NCBI GenBank assembly: GCA_964059195.1
Contig: CAXKWD010000008.1
Coordinates: forward strand, 47,844,502 to 47,908,501
Origin: Ectobius pallidus
Taxonomy: Eukaryota > Arthropoda > Insecta > Blattodea > Ectobiidae
DNA length: 64,000 nt
Direction: 5' to 3'
Under the pieces are notes generated by a model. The model made no database searches. It saw only the letters and a program-made list of their open reading frames with translations, and was not told where the DNA came from. A program made the position numbers and the translations under genes. Positions 35,139-45,396 of this stretch are shown here, in pieces. Position 1 is the first letter of the stretch; the number at the start of each line of letters is the position of its first letter.

Positions 35139-36046
35139 CATCGCCTATGGTCTTTGTTTCTTGTAAACCTATTATTTTATTTTCTATTCGAATGTATGGC
35201 GTGCATTTTGATTTTAATCAGCCCTAATTATCTATCATACAGTCCGCTGAAATGCACGTTCTACATTTTTGATACGTCGAGAACTTGTAATTATTAATTA
35301 AGCATATACATATAGCAATTGTATGCTATAAATGTGATTGCAGTTAATCTTGTGATGTCTTTTAATCTCAAATCACAAACGCAATGCTAATGTCAATAAA
35401 TTAACTTGCGTGTTGTATAGCGTCAAAGCAATATTCAAATATTTATGAATGTTAAAATCTTTTAAACACTCACTTGAGTAATGACTCCTTCTTGTGACGA
35501 ATAACACTACAGGAAATAATCCTGAGGTCCAATCAAGCTATATTAAAGCTAGTAGAGAAGCTTAGCAGCGACGTAGAAGAAATTCACCATTTTGCGGCGA
35601 ATAATAATTAGAACTGCTTCTGTGCAGATAAAATTAATGTTGATAATTCCTTGAATCGTTGTAAACAGATTCCAAGACGAATAAGTATTATTAGCTGCTG
35701 CTAGCTGCATCCAGAGAGAATTGAAAATCCTTTCAGAGGATTACACAATAGACGAAGAAGGAAGAAGAATGAAGAAGTAAGGTTTGAATTGAAAACAATG
35801 ACTTGTAACAATACTAAAGAATCAATCCCATTGGACGAAGATAAAAACGATTAGGCAATTTAAAGACAAAAGATTGTATTTTGACAATAAAAATAATAAT
35901 TACTAGAAGGCCGTGAGAAAAATTACATTGAATAAAATCTTACCAAGGCCGAAAAAAGACAAGAATAATTATTAAAAGATTATTATAGAAGGCCAAGAAA
36001 AAATAAAAAACTCTATCAAATCTCAAGTATCAAACATAACTGAACA

Positions 36047-36303
36047 CGTGCCATCAAAAACGATAGCGTGTCCAGTCTTTGCTGAGTGGAGGGCTATGGC
36101 CGACTTATCAAAGTTGTTGTTCTTATAGTGGCGCACGTGTTCTTGTAGGCCTTCTGCTACTGTACGGCCAGTCTCGCCAATGTAAGTCCGTCCGCAGCTA
36201 CAGGGGACCTCATATATGCCCGCCATCTGTAGGGGGTCTAATTTGTCCTTCACCCGGACCAGTCTGCGTCGGAGAGTATTGGGAGCACTGTAGGCAACCT
36301 TGA
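36047..36303 (-). pseudogene. Penelope-like element, family 2, upstream part (GIY-YIG N-terminal half)
   Basis: The frame reads NTLRRRLVRVKDKLDPLQMA, GIYEVPCSCGRTYIGETGRT and AEGLQEHVRHYKNNNF, a Penelope-type GIY-YIG with its characteristic cysteine pair and Tyr-x-Gly-x-Thr-Gly-Arg. The element is truncated upstream at 36303, where the inverted family-1 Penelope fragment begins. Positions 36047-36159 duplicate 31801-31913. Confidence 0.82.
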
Positions 36304-36304
36304 T

Positions 36305-36668
36305 GTGCAAATATTATTTTATTATTGTATTAATTATTCATCAACTTATAACTTAATTCCAATAATAGACGAAAATGTTATGATAGTTCTGAATAGAATT
36401 AGTAGAATTAAGTACTTGTTTATAAAGCAAATAGAAAGAACAACTTGTCCAAATGACAATGTATAAAAGATATGAAACAATTGGTTTATATAAAATTTAA
36501 ATAAATAAAAATTGTATTGTATACATCCCAAAATCTTTCACATTCGGACTTATCCACGTTAGTTGGTAACAAACGTTTACTAGTACATAGGCAGAAAAGA
36601 TTTTTAAATAATTGATATCTGTACTAGTTGATACATACTTAAAACTTCAAAATGAAGTTTATCAATAA
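36305..36668 (+). repeat. Penelope family-1 5' region, inverted copy
   Basis: Inverse of 25005-25370, truncated at about 36668. Confidence 0.8.
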
Positions 36669-36669
36669 T

Positions 36670-37600
36670 TTGTTTATTGCTTCTTGACATTTCTAAAGGT
36701 TCCATACATACCATTTTGAGTGACAAATTGATGTTCCATATGGTTTGTGCGAGGTGGGTTCGCGGAGGCCACACTTGGCTGACCCATTTTGCTGGATATT
36801 AGCGTTCTTAGTTCTTGTACCTTCTTTCGTTTGTTATTCTGTGACATAATTAAAGTATTAATGGTATTCTATGACAATATGCACGTACTGGGATGTGCAT
36901 CATTCTGTTGGGCTTATTCTTATTCTGGCCAAGCGCCAGGGATCATTCTCCTGACTACTGTTGTCCAGATCGTTTGCTCTATGCTGTTCTTCTCATGCGA
37001 CTGGTTTCACCTAATGTCTTGTGAATGGAGATGGTTATTTCATGTTGAATGGGGACTTTCGTACCGCTTCTTAAGCTTTGGTAAGTGTATCTGATAGTGC
37101 TCTTATATTTTTGAGCTTCTGGTAAATGTATTTATTTATTATTATTCATGTTGATTTTTGTATTTATTAGTTTAATCTTGATATCAGATACACTTACTAA
37201 TGCATTTGAATATGTTAAGAATGCGTTCGTCTCATATTGTGGAAGCGATATCAAAATGATGCGTGCTTTGCATGAATGTTTTGTATGAAGTTGTGACATT
37301 CGGCTGAACCAGTATGATGAGCAGAAGTCGCGAGATTTGTATGAGGTCACTGCTCTTCAAGCCTTGACGAATATAAATTATTTATTGTAATACATGAGCA
37401 GCTTTCTATGTTTGAAATTTATCCCATTTTCTATAAAATGCATAATTATTAAATTACTATAAATTATAAATTAACCAGCTTTACTATTAATGAGTATTAT
37501 GGCTTCAATATATAACGAAGCTACATTCTACCAGCCATGAATAAATTAAAACTATAAAGTCCCGACAGGGTATTACGTATCTTTAATTAATATTGTCCAT
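36670..37600. other. No gene seen; short inverted repeat
   Basis: No supported coding region; the 101-aa plus-strand reading is not recognisable. AGTGTATCTGATA (37084-37096) is inverted at 37184-37199. Confidence 0.4.
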
Positions 37601-37650
37601 TAACTAAAGCAGCGGTAGAGTACGGACGTGTTCGTGGAAGCCGGTACGCC

Positions 37651-38868
37651 ATGATCGACATAGTAGCTTATAGAGCGAGAATAGGGATGTGGAGTGCAAG
37701 GAAAATGAACATAAATAAAGGTGTAAGTGAAGATGATAAATACAAGAAATTGTTGCTAGGAATAATTATATTCGTGTTACTAGTGATCGGAAATGTGGAA
37801 CTAAACCCGGGTCCCGGATCAAGTGATGCAAAAATAGACAAGCTACAAGCGGAGTTCGAAAAACAAAGCAGAGTAATCGCAGAAGGGAGAAACGATGTTA
37901 ACGAACTGAAAACCATGTTCACTATCTTCATGGAGAAGTTTGAAACAGTTTCAAATGACATAAAAAATGCTACAGATTATTGTGTTTCAGTGAAAGAAGA
38001 AATGGACAAGTTCACTACAGGAACTATAGAACGTTTCAAGAAGTTGCAAGAGAGGTGTAGGATGCTAGAAGATCAGCAAAGAAGGAACAATATAGTTATT
38101 TTCGGCGTAGATGAAGTGACAAACGAAAGAAACATTGAAACATTAAACATCGTCACGGACATATTGTACAATAAACTATGGGTGGAAAATATAGACTGGT
38201 GAATTGACTCAACTAACAGGATCGGTAAAAGAAGTGGTAGGCAACCGATCATCGTTAGATTCACGTCTTTTAACAAGAAAATGGAAGTTCTCTCGAAGTG
38301 TAGGCACCTAGCTGGCACAAGAATCCGAATTCAAAACGACTACTCCCCAGAAATAAGGAAAACGAGAAGTGAACTCCGGAAATACCTCATCGACGCAAAA
38401 AAGAAAGGTCATAAAGCTTTCTTAAAACACGACAGAATAATTGTAAATGGGAGAGAGTTTAACTTAGAATATTGCAGAAATAATGTACCTATAGAAGACA
38501 AGACATTGGAAGGCGAGGTTAGAAATACCAGTCAGAGCAATCAAGGCCCAATACCAAGCAACAGCAATATCAATACCGCTGAGTCATACCTTCTGCCACG
38601 CGGAGAAATTGAAAATGCAGAAGCAATGAAAACAAAAGTCACCGCTATGACCTCTACACAACCAAAGACTACTGCTACAACAGCTGATATTCAGTCATCG
38701 CCAGAAATTGCTATGTCACCAGCCGGAAGTATACTACAACTGGATAAACGAAATGGTTTACGAGATATACGAACCTGGTTCAACGCAGCTGACGACCCCC
38801 CACAAGCAGTAATAACAAGAAGCCGGGCGAACCTAAATGTAACGCAAGGTACAAAAGACTGCAAATGA
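37651..38868 (+). pseudogene. LINE ORF1 with N-terminal 2A-like motif, one internal TGA
   Basis: The frame begins with an ATG at 37651. Residues 33-46 are a hydrophobic stretch, directly followed by GNVELNPGPG (residues 47-56), a 2A-like ribosome-skipping motif with Asn instead of the usual Asp. Residues 58-150 form a coiled coil. An L1-type RRM-like domain follows (RRNNIVIFGVDEV) and continues past an in-frame TGA (38200-38202) with RIGKRSGRQPIIVRF, LAGTRIRIQNDYSPEIRKTR and FLKHDRIIVNGREF. The tail is Thr/Ser-rich, likely disordered. ORF1 proteins bind LINE RNA as trimers. The next stop, TGA 38866-38868, is in the same frame as the endonuclease. Confidence 0.85.
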
Positions 38869-41800
38869 CCACGTGAATTACGCAAACGAACGCCAAAAAC
38901 CCATTCTGACCCTGGAACGAACTTAGATAATTTACGAATTTGTTACTGGAATATTGAAGGCATTAAACAAAAAATTAGCAACAAGAGTTTATTTGATTTG
39001 TTACATGAAATTGATATATTAGGGCTTGGAGAGACTTGGGCGCGTCCAAGTGAAAATTACGATATTCAAGGATTTATATGTTTTAGACAAGATAAGCTTA
39101 GAAGGGCCGAAAAAGGTCGTTACCCCGGGGGATTAGCTATATATGTAAGAAAATCCATTGAAAATAGAGTTTTTAAAATCACAACAAATTTTAAAGACAT
39201 AATTTGGCTAGGTATACATGGTAAAAACAAAGCAAATGTGATATTGTGTTTAGGAATAACGTACCATCACCCTAAAGAATCGCCGTATTATAATGAAAGG
39301 TTTTACGAGAAATTATCAGAAGAAATAGAATATATGCAAGAAACATTCCCAGGGTCGGAGCAATTGGTTTTAGGAGACTTCAACAGTCGTATTGGGCAAC
39401 TAACACCAGAAATGTCGGATTTATGTGAGGACCGTGATTGGCAAGAGTACAAGAGAACCAGTAAAGACAATATTATAAACACCGAGGGAAAGAAATTAAT
39501 AGAATTTTGTGAAAGTTTCAACTTAACAGTGCTTAATGGATATCTTGAAAGTGACGAAGAAGGTGACTTTACATTTATCGGTTCAAATGGACAAAGTGTT
39601 ATTGATCTAGGTATTGCTTCCAGCGATTTGATAGGAAATATTTCGGACTTCAAAGTCGGTGAAACGCTAACAAGTCCGCATCTACCAATTCATGTGAATA
39701 TAATGGACAGTCACACGTCCAATCAAATATCATCCGATATAGGTTTATATAGTGAAGAAGGCGTCAGAACCAAACGCATAAAGTGGCGAAATGGTTTTGA
39801 AAAGGTTATAGCAGATAGATTTGAGGAGTGCTCAAATGTAATTTGTTTAATTGGGTTAGAAAATGCACTAGATCACAACAATGTAGAATATATTTTAGAT
39901 TTGTTACAATTTTTCACATATAGAGTATATTATGATGCAAAACCCATACCGATGAGAAAACACAATAGTAATTATAACGGTTGGTACAACAACGAATGTG
40001 CACAAATGAAAAAACTGGTACTTAAATATTTAACGAATTACAAAAAAAATAGCAACGATGCAAATAAAAATAAATACTTAGAAGGGAAAAAATGTTATTT
40101 AAATTTTTTAAACGAAACTAAACAAAAATGGCAAGATAGGAAATCGGCGGAGTTAGCAAACTTTGTACAACTAAATGATACAAGGAAATTATGGGCAGCT
40201 ATTAAGAATATGGTTAAAAAACCTGTACAAACTGGTAATATCAGCCCACAAGAGTGGGAATCATATTTCAAACATTTATTTCAGTCAGACAAAATTGTAA
40301 ATATTTGGACTAGAAAAATACCATATTCCCCCGAAATCCAAAGTGTAGATGTTTTAGACGCAGAAATAACACGCGAAGAGGTATTAAAACAAATAAAAAA
40401 AGTGAAGGCAGGGAAGGCCGTAGGTATAGACGGGATAAATGGAGAATATTTGAAAGTCTTTTGTAAAAATGAAAAAAATGTGAATATTTTAGTAAGGTTA
40501 TTTAACAAAATTGTAAAATCAGGAACAGTGCCCAAGACTTGGAAAACAGCAATTATACATCCTATTTTTAAAGGCAAAGGTAGTGTTAATGACGTTAATA
40601 GTTACCGTGGAATTGCACTACTTCCAGTACTAGGAAAGATTTATTTTGGAATTATAGCTGAGCGTATAAACATATGGATAGATAGATACAAAATACTTTC
40701 ACTTTCAAAAAGGCTTCAGGAAAAACTGTAGGACAACTGACAACATTTACATACTATCCACATTAGTTAATAAATATCTAAGTGTCAAAAGAGGCAGGTT
40801 GTACTGTGCATTTATAGATCTGGAAAAAGCCTTTGACACAGTGAACAGGGAGGCATTATTTTATAAATTAGCTGAGAAAGGTATGAGCAGAAATATGATT
40901 AGAAATTTGCGTGAGGTGTACAGTAACACAACTGCTTGTGTAAGGTATGATATAGACAGAGTGACAAAAGCCTTTAACCAGTACATGGAAGTTCGTCAAG
41001 GCTGTCCCATCAGTAGTCACTTATTCAATCTATTTATAGATGATATTATTAAATACATTTGTAGAGCTAACACACATATGCCAGTAATAAACAATGTAAA
41101 CATACATGGTTTGCTCTATGCAGATGATTTGATATGTAGTGCAATTACAGTAACTGGGTTACAAAAATCATTAAACGCCATCGAAGAGTATTGTAATGAA
41201 TGGCATCTTAGAGTGAATGTTAAGAAAACGAAGATTGTGGTATTTAAGAATGGTAATAGGTTAAAAAAACAAGAAAAATGGCAGTTGAACAGAGTAACCT
41301 TAGAATGTGTAAATGAAATCAGCTACTTAGGTGTAATATTAGACTCGAGAGGAAAGTAGAATAAACAAAGACAGAAAGCTATCGTGCATGGTAAGCAAGC
41401 AATGTCAGCAATAAACATGTGTCTTACTAAAACACCAACTATGCAAGTGAAAACGCTAAATACCATTTTTAGCTCCTTGGTAGAATCAAGAATCTTTTAT
41501 GGGGTTGAGATCTGGGGGCTTTATAAAAACAGTTGGGAGCAAATAGATACTATAATAGATAAATACTGCAAACTAATTTTAGCACTTCCCAACTCAACAC
41601 CAAAGAAGGTAGCAATGGTAGAACTAGGTAAATGTAGTAGTAGAGGAGAAATTATGGCAAGGATTGTTAAATATTGGCTCAGAATCTTAAAAATGGAGGA
41701 GAATGAAATACTTAAAGTCTGTTATAGATATATGGAAACTAATTTAAATAAAGTAAATTGGGCTTCTATATTGAAACAAGAACTAGAGAAAATTGGCTTA

Positions 41801-42289
41801 GGTTACTTGTGGGAAGTGAATGTAACAAATGGAAATAGGATAACAAGTACAATAAGGCAAAGATGCAATGACATAGAAAAACAATATATGTTTAGCTGTA
41901 TGAGCGATAAATCTTCACTGCTATATTATAAGGAGATCAAAACTGTTTGGGGTCAGGAATTATACACTTCTATTAATGATAGAAAAATCAGAGCAGATAT
42001 AGCATGGTTTAAACTAGGGATTTGGAAACTAAAAGGACTAAGAGGTAGAGCAGAAAAAGATAAATGCCCGCTTTGTGGAGAAAATGAAGATCTTAAGCAT
42101 ATACTTTTAACATGCAGAGAGATGAATTGGAGTGATAGACATTCAATGAAAATGGAATGGTCGCAGTTTAGCAATGAAGTTGTGCTGGCCAAACTATCAA
42201 AAATTACAAATGTACAGGCTCTAAGAAAGCTAGGTTTTTACTTATGGAAAGTAAAAGAAAAAAGACACAAAAAACAAATGTCATCATAG
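38869..42289 (+). pseudogene. LINE ORF2: AP endonuclease, reverse transcriptase, zinc knuckle
   Basis: No ATG precedes the endonuclease start (LRICYWNIEGIKQK, about 38935), so the frame opens directly after the ORF1 stop. The endonuclease has ILGLGETW, LGDFNSRIG and VIDLGIAS. Its last motif reads SPHLPIHV instead of SDHxP. The RT begins at about 40370 (GIDGINGEYLKVF, YRGIALLPVLGKIYFGI). A frameshift near 40700 interrupts it; it resumes with FIDLEKAFDTVNRE, VRQGCPISSHLFN and catalytic YADDLIC. A TAG at 41357-41359 follows SYLGVILDSRGK. The C-terminus has IFYGVEIWG and a zinc knuckle CPLCGENEDLKHILLTC at 42065-42115. Target-primed reverse transcription would be its role. Confidence 0.87.
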
Positions 42290-42446
42290 ACAAATAGCGA
42301 AGAAGAAATTGTATATACCCTGTTTGTAATTGAGTAACCATGTAATTGATCAAATTATGGCTAAACGACCAACGCTCACTGCCATAATTCAACAATGTAA
42401 TGTACCGCAACTAATAAATAAAGTAAAGTAAAGTAACTAAAGCAGC

Positions 42447-42850
42447 AATTTGAATCTTGTCTTGAAATTAAATTTTGTGCTCTTCATCTGAGTCAAACCT
42501 TTACAGAATTAGTGAATTTATTTTACTACAAAGTTCCCCTCTATACTTCATAGGGGCCAAGATTTAAATTTTTTTTAAATTCAACCCCCCCCCCCCCGGG
42601 CCAATTTTGCTTATTAACGAATTTGTTCGAACTATTGGGCCTAGAAATAACGTAATCAAATTTGGTTCAAATATCTTCAAAAGTATGGCCGCTAGCATGT
42701 AAAAATTATATTTATATACCGGTATATATAAACTTTTGAATGGGTGGTGGTTTCGTACTTAGGGAGGCATGAAACATAAAGATATGAAAGAATTTTTTGA
42801 AAGTCATGACATGGAACTGATCCCAATAGATAGATTTTTCTTTGAAATCT
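42447..42850. other. No gene seen; poly-C run
   Basis: Contains a run of 13 C at about 42586-42598. No coding signal. Confidence 0.5.
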
Positions 42851-42852
42851 AC

Positions 42853-42890
42853 CTAAAAAGTGCGTCTTACAGTCCATAAAATACGGTACA
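42853..42890 (-). repeat. Terminal fragment of the ACCGTATTTTATGGAC MITE family
   Basis: The minus strand reads TACCGTATTTTATGGACTGT and continues AAGACGCAC, the tip of the MITE at 50.9-51.5 kb. The rest of the element is not recognisable. Confidence 0.6.
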
Positions 42891-42997
42891 TTTTTTCCTG
42901 AAAACTGCGTTAAATTTTGGGAAATGACTTATACACAGAAGCATCTTACTAACCGAAAAGCACAGTAATAAATCAGGGAAATCAATCCTAAACTTAC

Positions 42998-43158
42998 CTA
43001 CAATGAAGGGAAGGAAGAACAACAGAGTTGGTAGATCCTTTTTCATGCATATTATTGCATGTTCAAACAGCTCTCTGAATTGCTTAGGCAACATAGTCTT
43101 CATGATTTTAAGTGCCCAATTCGTTGCCCAGTCAGAAAATGTCCTTCCACCTTCAGAA
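42998..43158 (-). CDS. ATR: ATR checkpoint kinase, internal exon (second of three seen)
   Basis: This 161-nt exon has a pyrimidine-rich acceptor (TTTTCATTTAG) ending at 43159 and a perfect donor GTAG|GTAAGT at 42998/42997. It encodes one leftover base, 53 full codons and one leading base. The peptide has the pattern EGGRTFSDWATNWA, then KDLPTLLFFLPFIV. This matches the ATR segment where a Gly-x-x-Phe-x-x-Trp-x-x-x-Trp-Ala block is followed by a Lys-x-Asp...Leu-Leu-Pro-x-Ile/Val block. The end phase joins in frame to the exon at 3834-4184, about 38.8 kb away. The exon is unbroken and has no premature stop, which argues for a functional gene, not a processed or duplicated remnant. The flanking introns contain a full-length LINE on one side and a minisatellite on the other. 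Confidence 0.82.
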
Positions 43159-43289
43159 CTAAATGAAAATACAAAACAAAATACACTATTAACAAGAAGA
43201 GTTGGGTGATGGGTTACAAAATAGGGATCCATGAAAATGGTTTCATTTTAAAGCAACATTTGTTTTAAAATTCCAATATTTCGGTGTTA

Positions 43290-43805
43290 AAAGTGCCAGT
43301 ATGGTACTTTATGAGATTGTGTGTGAGGGACGAAAAATGTCTGTCCGTCTGTCCGTGTGTCTGTACGCACCATAACTCAAATACGCTTTATCGGATTTTC
43401 ATGAAACTTGGTATACACATTAATAATGTCCATGGGAAGAACCCTATTGTTATTAAACCAAATCGGGTCACCGGTACCGGCGTCAAACCCAATTTAGTGT
43501 TTTTATTTAAAAGTGCCATAACTCAAATATGCTTTATGGGATTTTCATGAAACTTGGTATACACATTTATAATGTCCATGGGAAGACGTCTGTTGATATT
43601 GGACCAAATCGGTTGGCCGGTACCGGAATAATGCCCAATTTAGTGCATTTTTATGGTATTATATAACAAAAGGCCCCATAACTCAAATATGCTTTATCGT
43701 ATTTTCATAAAACTTGGTATAAGCATTTATAACGTCCATGGCAAAAAGCCTATTAATTTTGGACCTAATCGGTTGACCGGTACCAGAGTAACGACTAATT
43801 AAAGG
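43290..43805 (+). repeat. Threefold diverged tandem repeat (~150 bp units)
   Basis: Three units, marked by CATAACTCAAATACGCTTTA at 43371, 43517 and 43677, share TTTCATGAAACTTGGTATAC, AATGTCCATGG and CGGT..CCGGTACCGG. The first is preceded by CTGTCCGTCTGTCCGTGTGTC. Spacings are about 146 and 160 bp. This kind of sequence is dispersed in insect genomes, but I cannot name the family. Confidence 0.7.
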
Positions 43806-43887
43806 TCACATGATTTTTAATTTTTGTCTACCGGTATAATTTGACAGTTAACACTATTCCTTCACTTATGCTTATCAAACGACGCCG

Positions 43888-44012
43888 TCAAACTGACTGA
43901 GTTGGCCAAATGGTAACGCCTTGGACTCGTATTCTGGAGGTCCCCGGATCAAATTCCGGAGCTGGCCGATTTGACATGGATTTTTTTTATTTTCTTTTTT
44001 CTTTTTATGTGA
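43888..44012 (+). mobile_element. tRNA-derived SINE, short
   Basis: Box A-like TTGGCCAAATGGTAACGCC and box B-like GGATCAAATTCCGG are at tRNA spacing, and a T-rich tail (ATTTTTTTTATTTTC) follows. No TSD found. Confidence 0.65.
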
Positions 44013-44019
44013 GTCAAGG

Positions 44020-45393
44020 TATCACAAATCTGTAGTTCTGCTGACGCTGGTCAATTTTAATCTGATTAGAAAAACTTATTTTCTGCATATCATAATTGCA
44101 ATTATGCACATTGTGCGCAATTCCTTAATTATTATAATTGCAATTATAATTGATTCAACAAAAACATACTGGCACTTTGTTATATCAGTTTACCTGATTT
44201 TATTATTAATTTAACAGTATTATTTTTAAAATATGATCTATGTAATTAAAATTTTATGATCTATTTATCATTATTATGAAGTAGCCTACTAAAAACCAGG
44301 TATATTTATTGTCAGCTTAATTTAAACTTCCTGCGTCTTCTGTTTATTATTATTGTAGGAAATATTTATTTACTTATTTAAGTTCATAGGGAATGATCAT
44401 AATTAACTGTATGGTTCATAGGGAATCGTTGTATTCATAACTGCAAAAAATTTAGGAAACAACATTTCTTACGAATTAAACTGAATTTGTATTCCAGCAT
44501 ACGATAAGAATTATTCAAAATGTCATAGAAGGTAGAATTTACGGATAATCAATGTATTCTGAATTTGCCAGAACTTACATCACTTCACAGATTGATCCCA
44601 TGGTTCTTCCTCCTTGGCTGCATGATGTGCAGTGAACAGTTTGTCTTGGAGCAAAAATTGCCTATCTGTGGCAACATGGCCACAGATAGGCAATGTCACA
44701 AGGTAATAAGTGCAGAAATTGTGAAAATATTGTGAAAAAGAATTAATATTAAGATTTCGTCCAAATAAATGTTTGGTGGAATTTGTTTCAAGTGAAATTA
44801 TGCTAATTTGTTGGGTTATTATATGAATTCACTTTATTTCTTGAATCAAAAGTAGGTTTTTTCGGATTATGAGTGGCGGTAAAAGAAATGTTTTGCAAAG
44901 ATTTCTTGATATCTGAACAATTTGTGATATCAGATCTTGCGAATTTCCCAAACCTCTAGTTATAAAGCTACAACACCTAATTTTTCACTTCAATAGGACT
45001 GAACACCATTGGCTAAAAAATAAGACACATGGAAAGACTACCAGTTAAGTAGCATTGGTAAATTTAATTTCCAAAGCGGTCTATTAAATGAAAAAGTTTT
45101 GTTAAAGTATCTATCTAATTAACCATAACAACAACTTAAGTATAAACAATTTTCCAAAAAAAATAACAATACATTGCTTGTAATACTCTGGTTTTTATAG
45201 AAACAAGTCAAGAATAACACATAAATATTATAGAAAGATACAAACATACGTTCTTAATTATACACTAAAAAAGTAGAATATTCATCCTTGTCTTACTGAT
45301 ATTGTTAGAAATTCTAACTTAATCCAGAGTACCAGAACAATTATTATTTGTAAAATTTGGACAAGCCTACAAATTATCTAATAAATTAACTGG
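44020..45393. other. No gene seen
   Basis: AT-rich. A GGCAA...CTGTGGC hairpin (TTGCCTATCTGTGGC / GCCACAGATAGGCAA) lies at 44659-44693. Confidence 0.5.
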
Positions 45394-45396
45394 TAA

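Larger units (their letters stand above)
31914..36046. mobile_element. Rearranged BEL/Pao retrotransposon insertion in a Penelope-like element
   Basis: Both outer arms are minus-strand LTR: the right arm (36046-35272) starts TGTTCAGTTATG and covers LTR positions 1 to about 777; the left arm (32226-31914) covers about 597 to 910. Between them is a plus-strand piece with the 3' half of pol (32223-34040), a polypurine-like site, a full LTR (34205 to about 35138) and about 130 bp of other sequence. Thus a solo-like minus LTR contains an opposite-strand fragment of the same family. The two junctions show direct duplications of 180 bp (inner) and 113 bp (outer). Confidence 0.75.
37614..42433 (+). 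mobile_element. Full-length APE-type LINE with 13-bp TSD
   Basis: The element is flanked by TAACTAAAGCAGC at 37601-37613 and 42434-42446. It begins GGTAGAGTACGGACGTG with only 37 nt before the first ATG, encodes ORF1 (coiled coil, RRM-like), AP endonuclease, RT and a C-terminal zinc knuckle. It ends in a 3' UTR of about 145 nt with a short AAAGT-type tail. The 4.82-kb copy is complete from tip to tip. It carries two in-frame TGA codons, one TAG and one frameshift, so it is probably inactive but young. Two truncated relatives lie at 19.7-21.5 kb. Confidence 0.9.

Noticed and set aside
36789..37094. 101-codon plus-strand frame with hydrophobic stretches
   Set aside because: No family resemblance, Cys/Phe/Leu-rich as expected from AT-rich random sequence.
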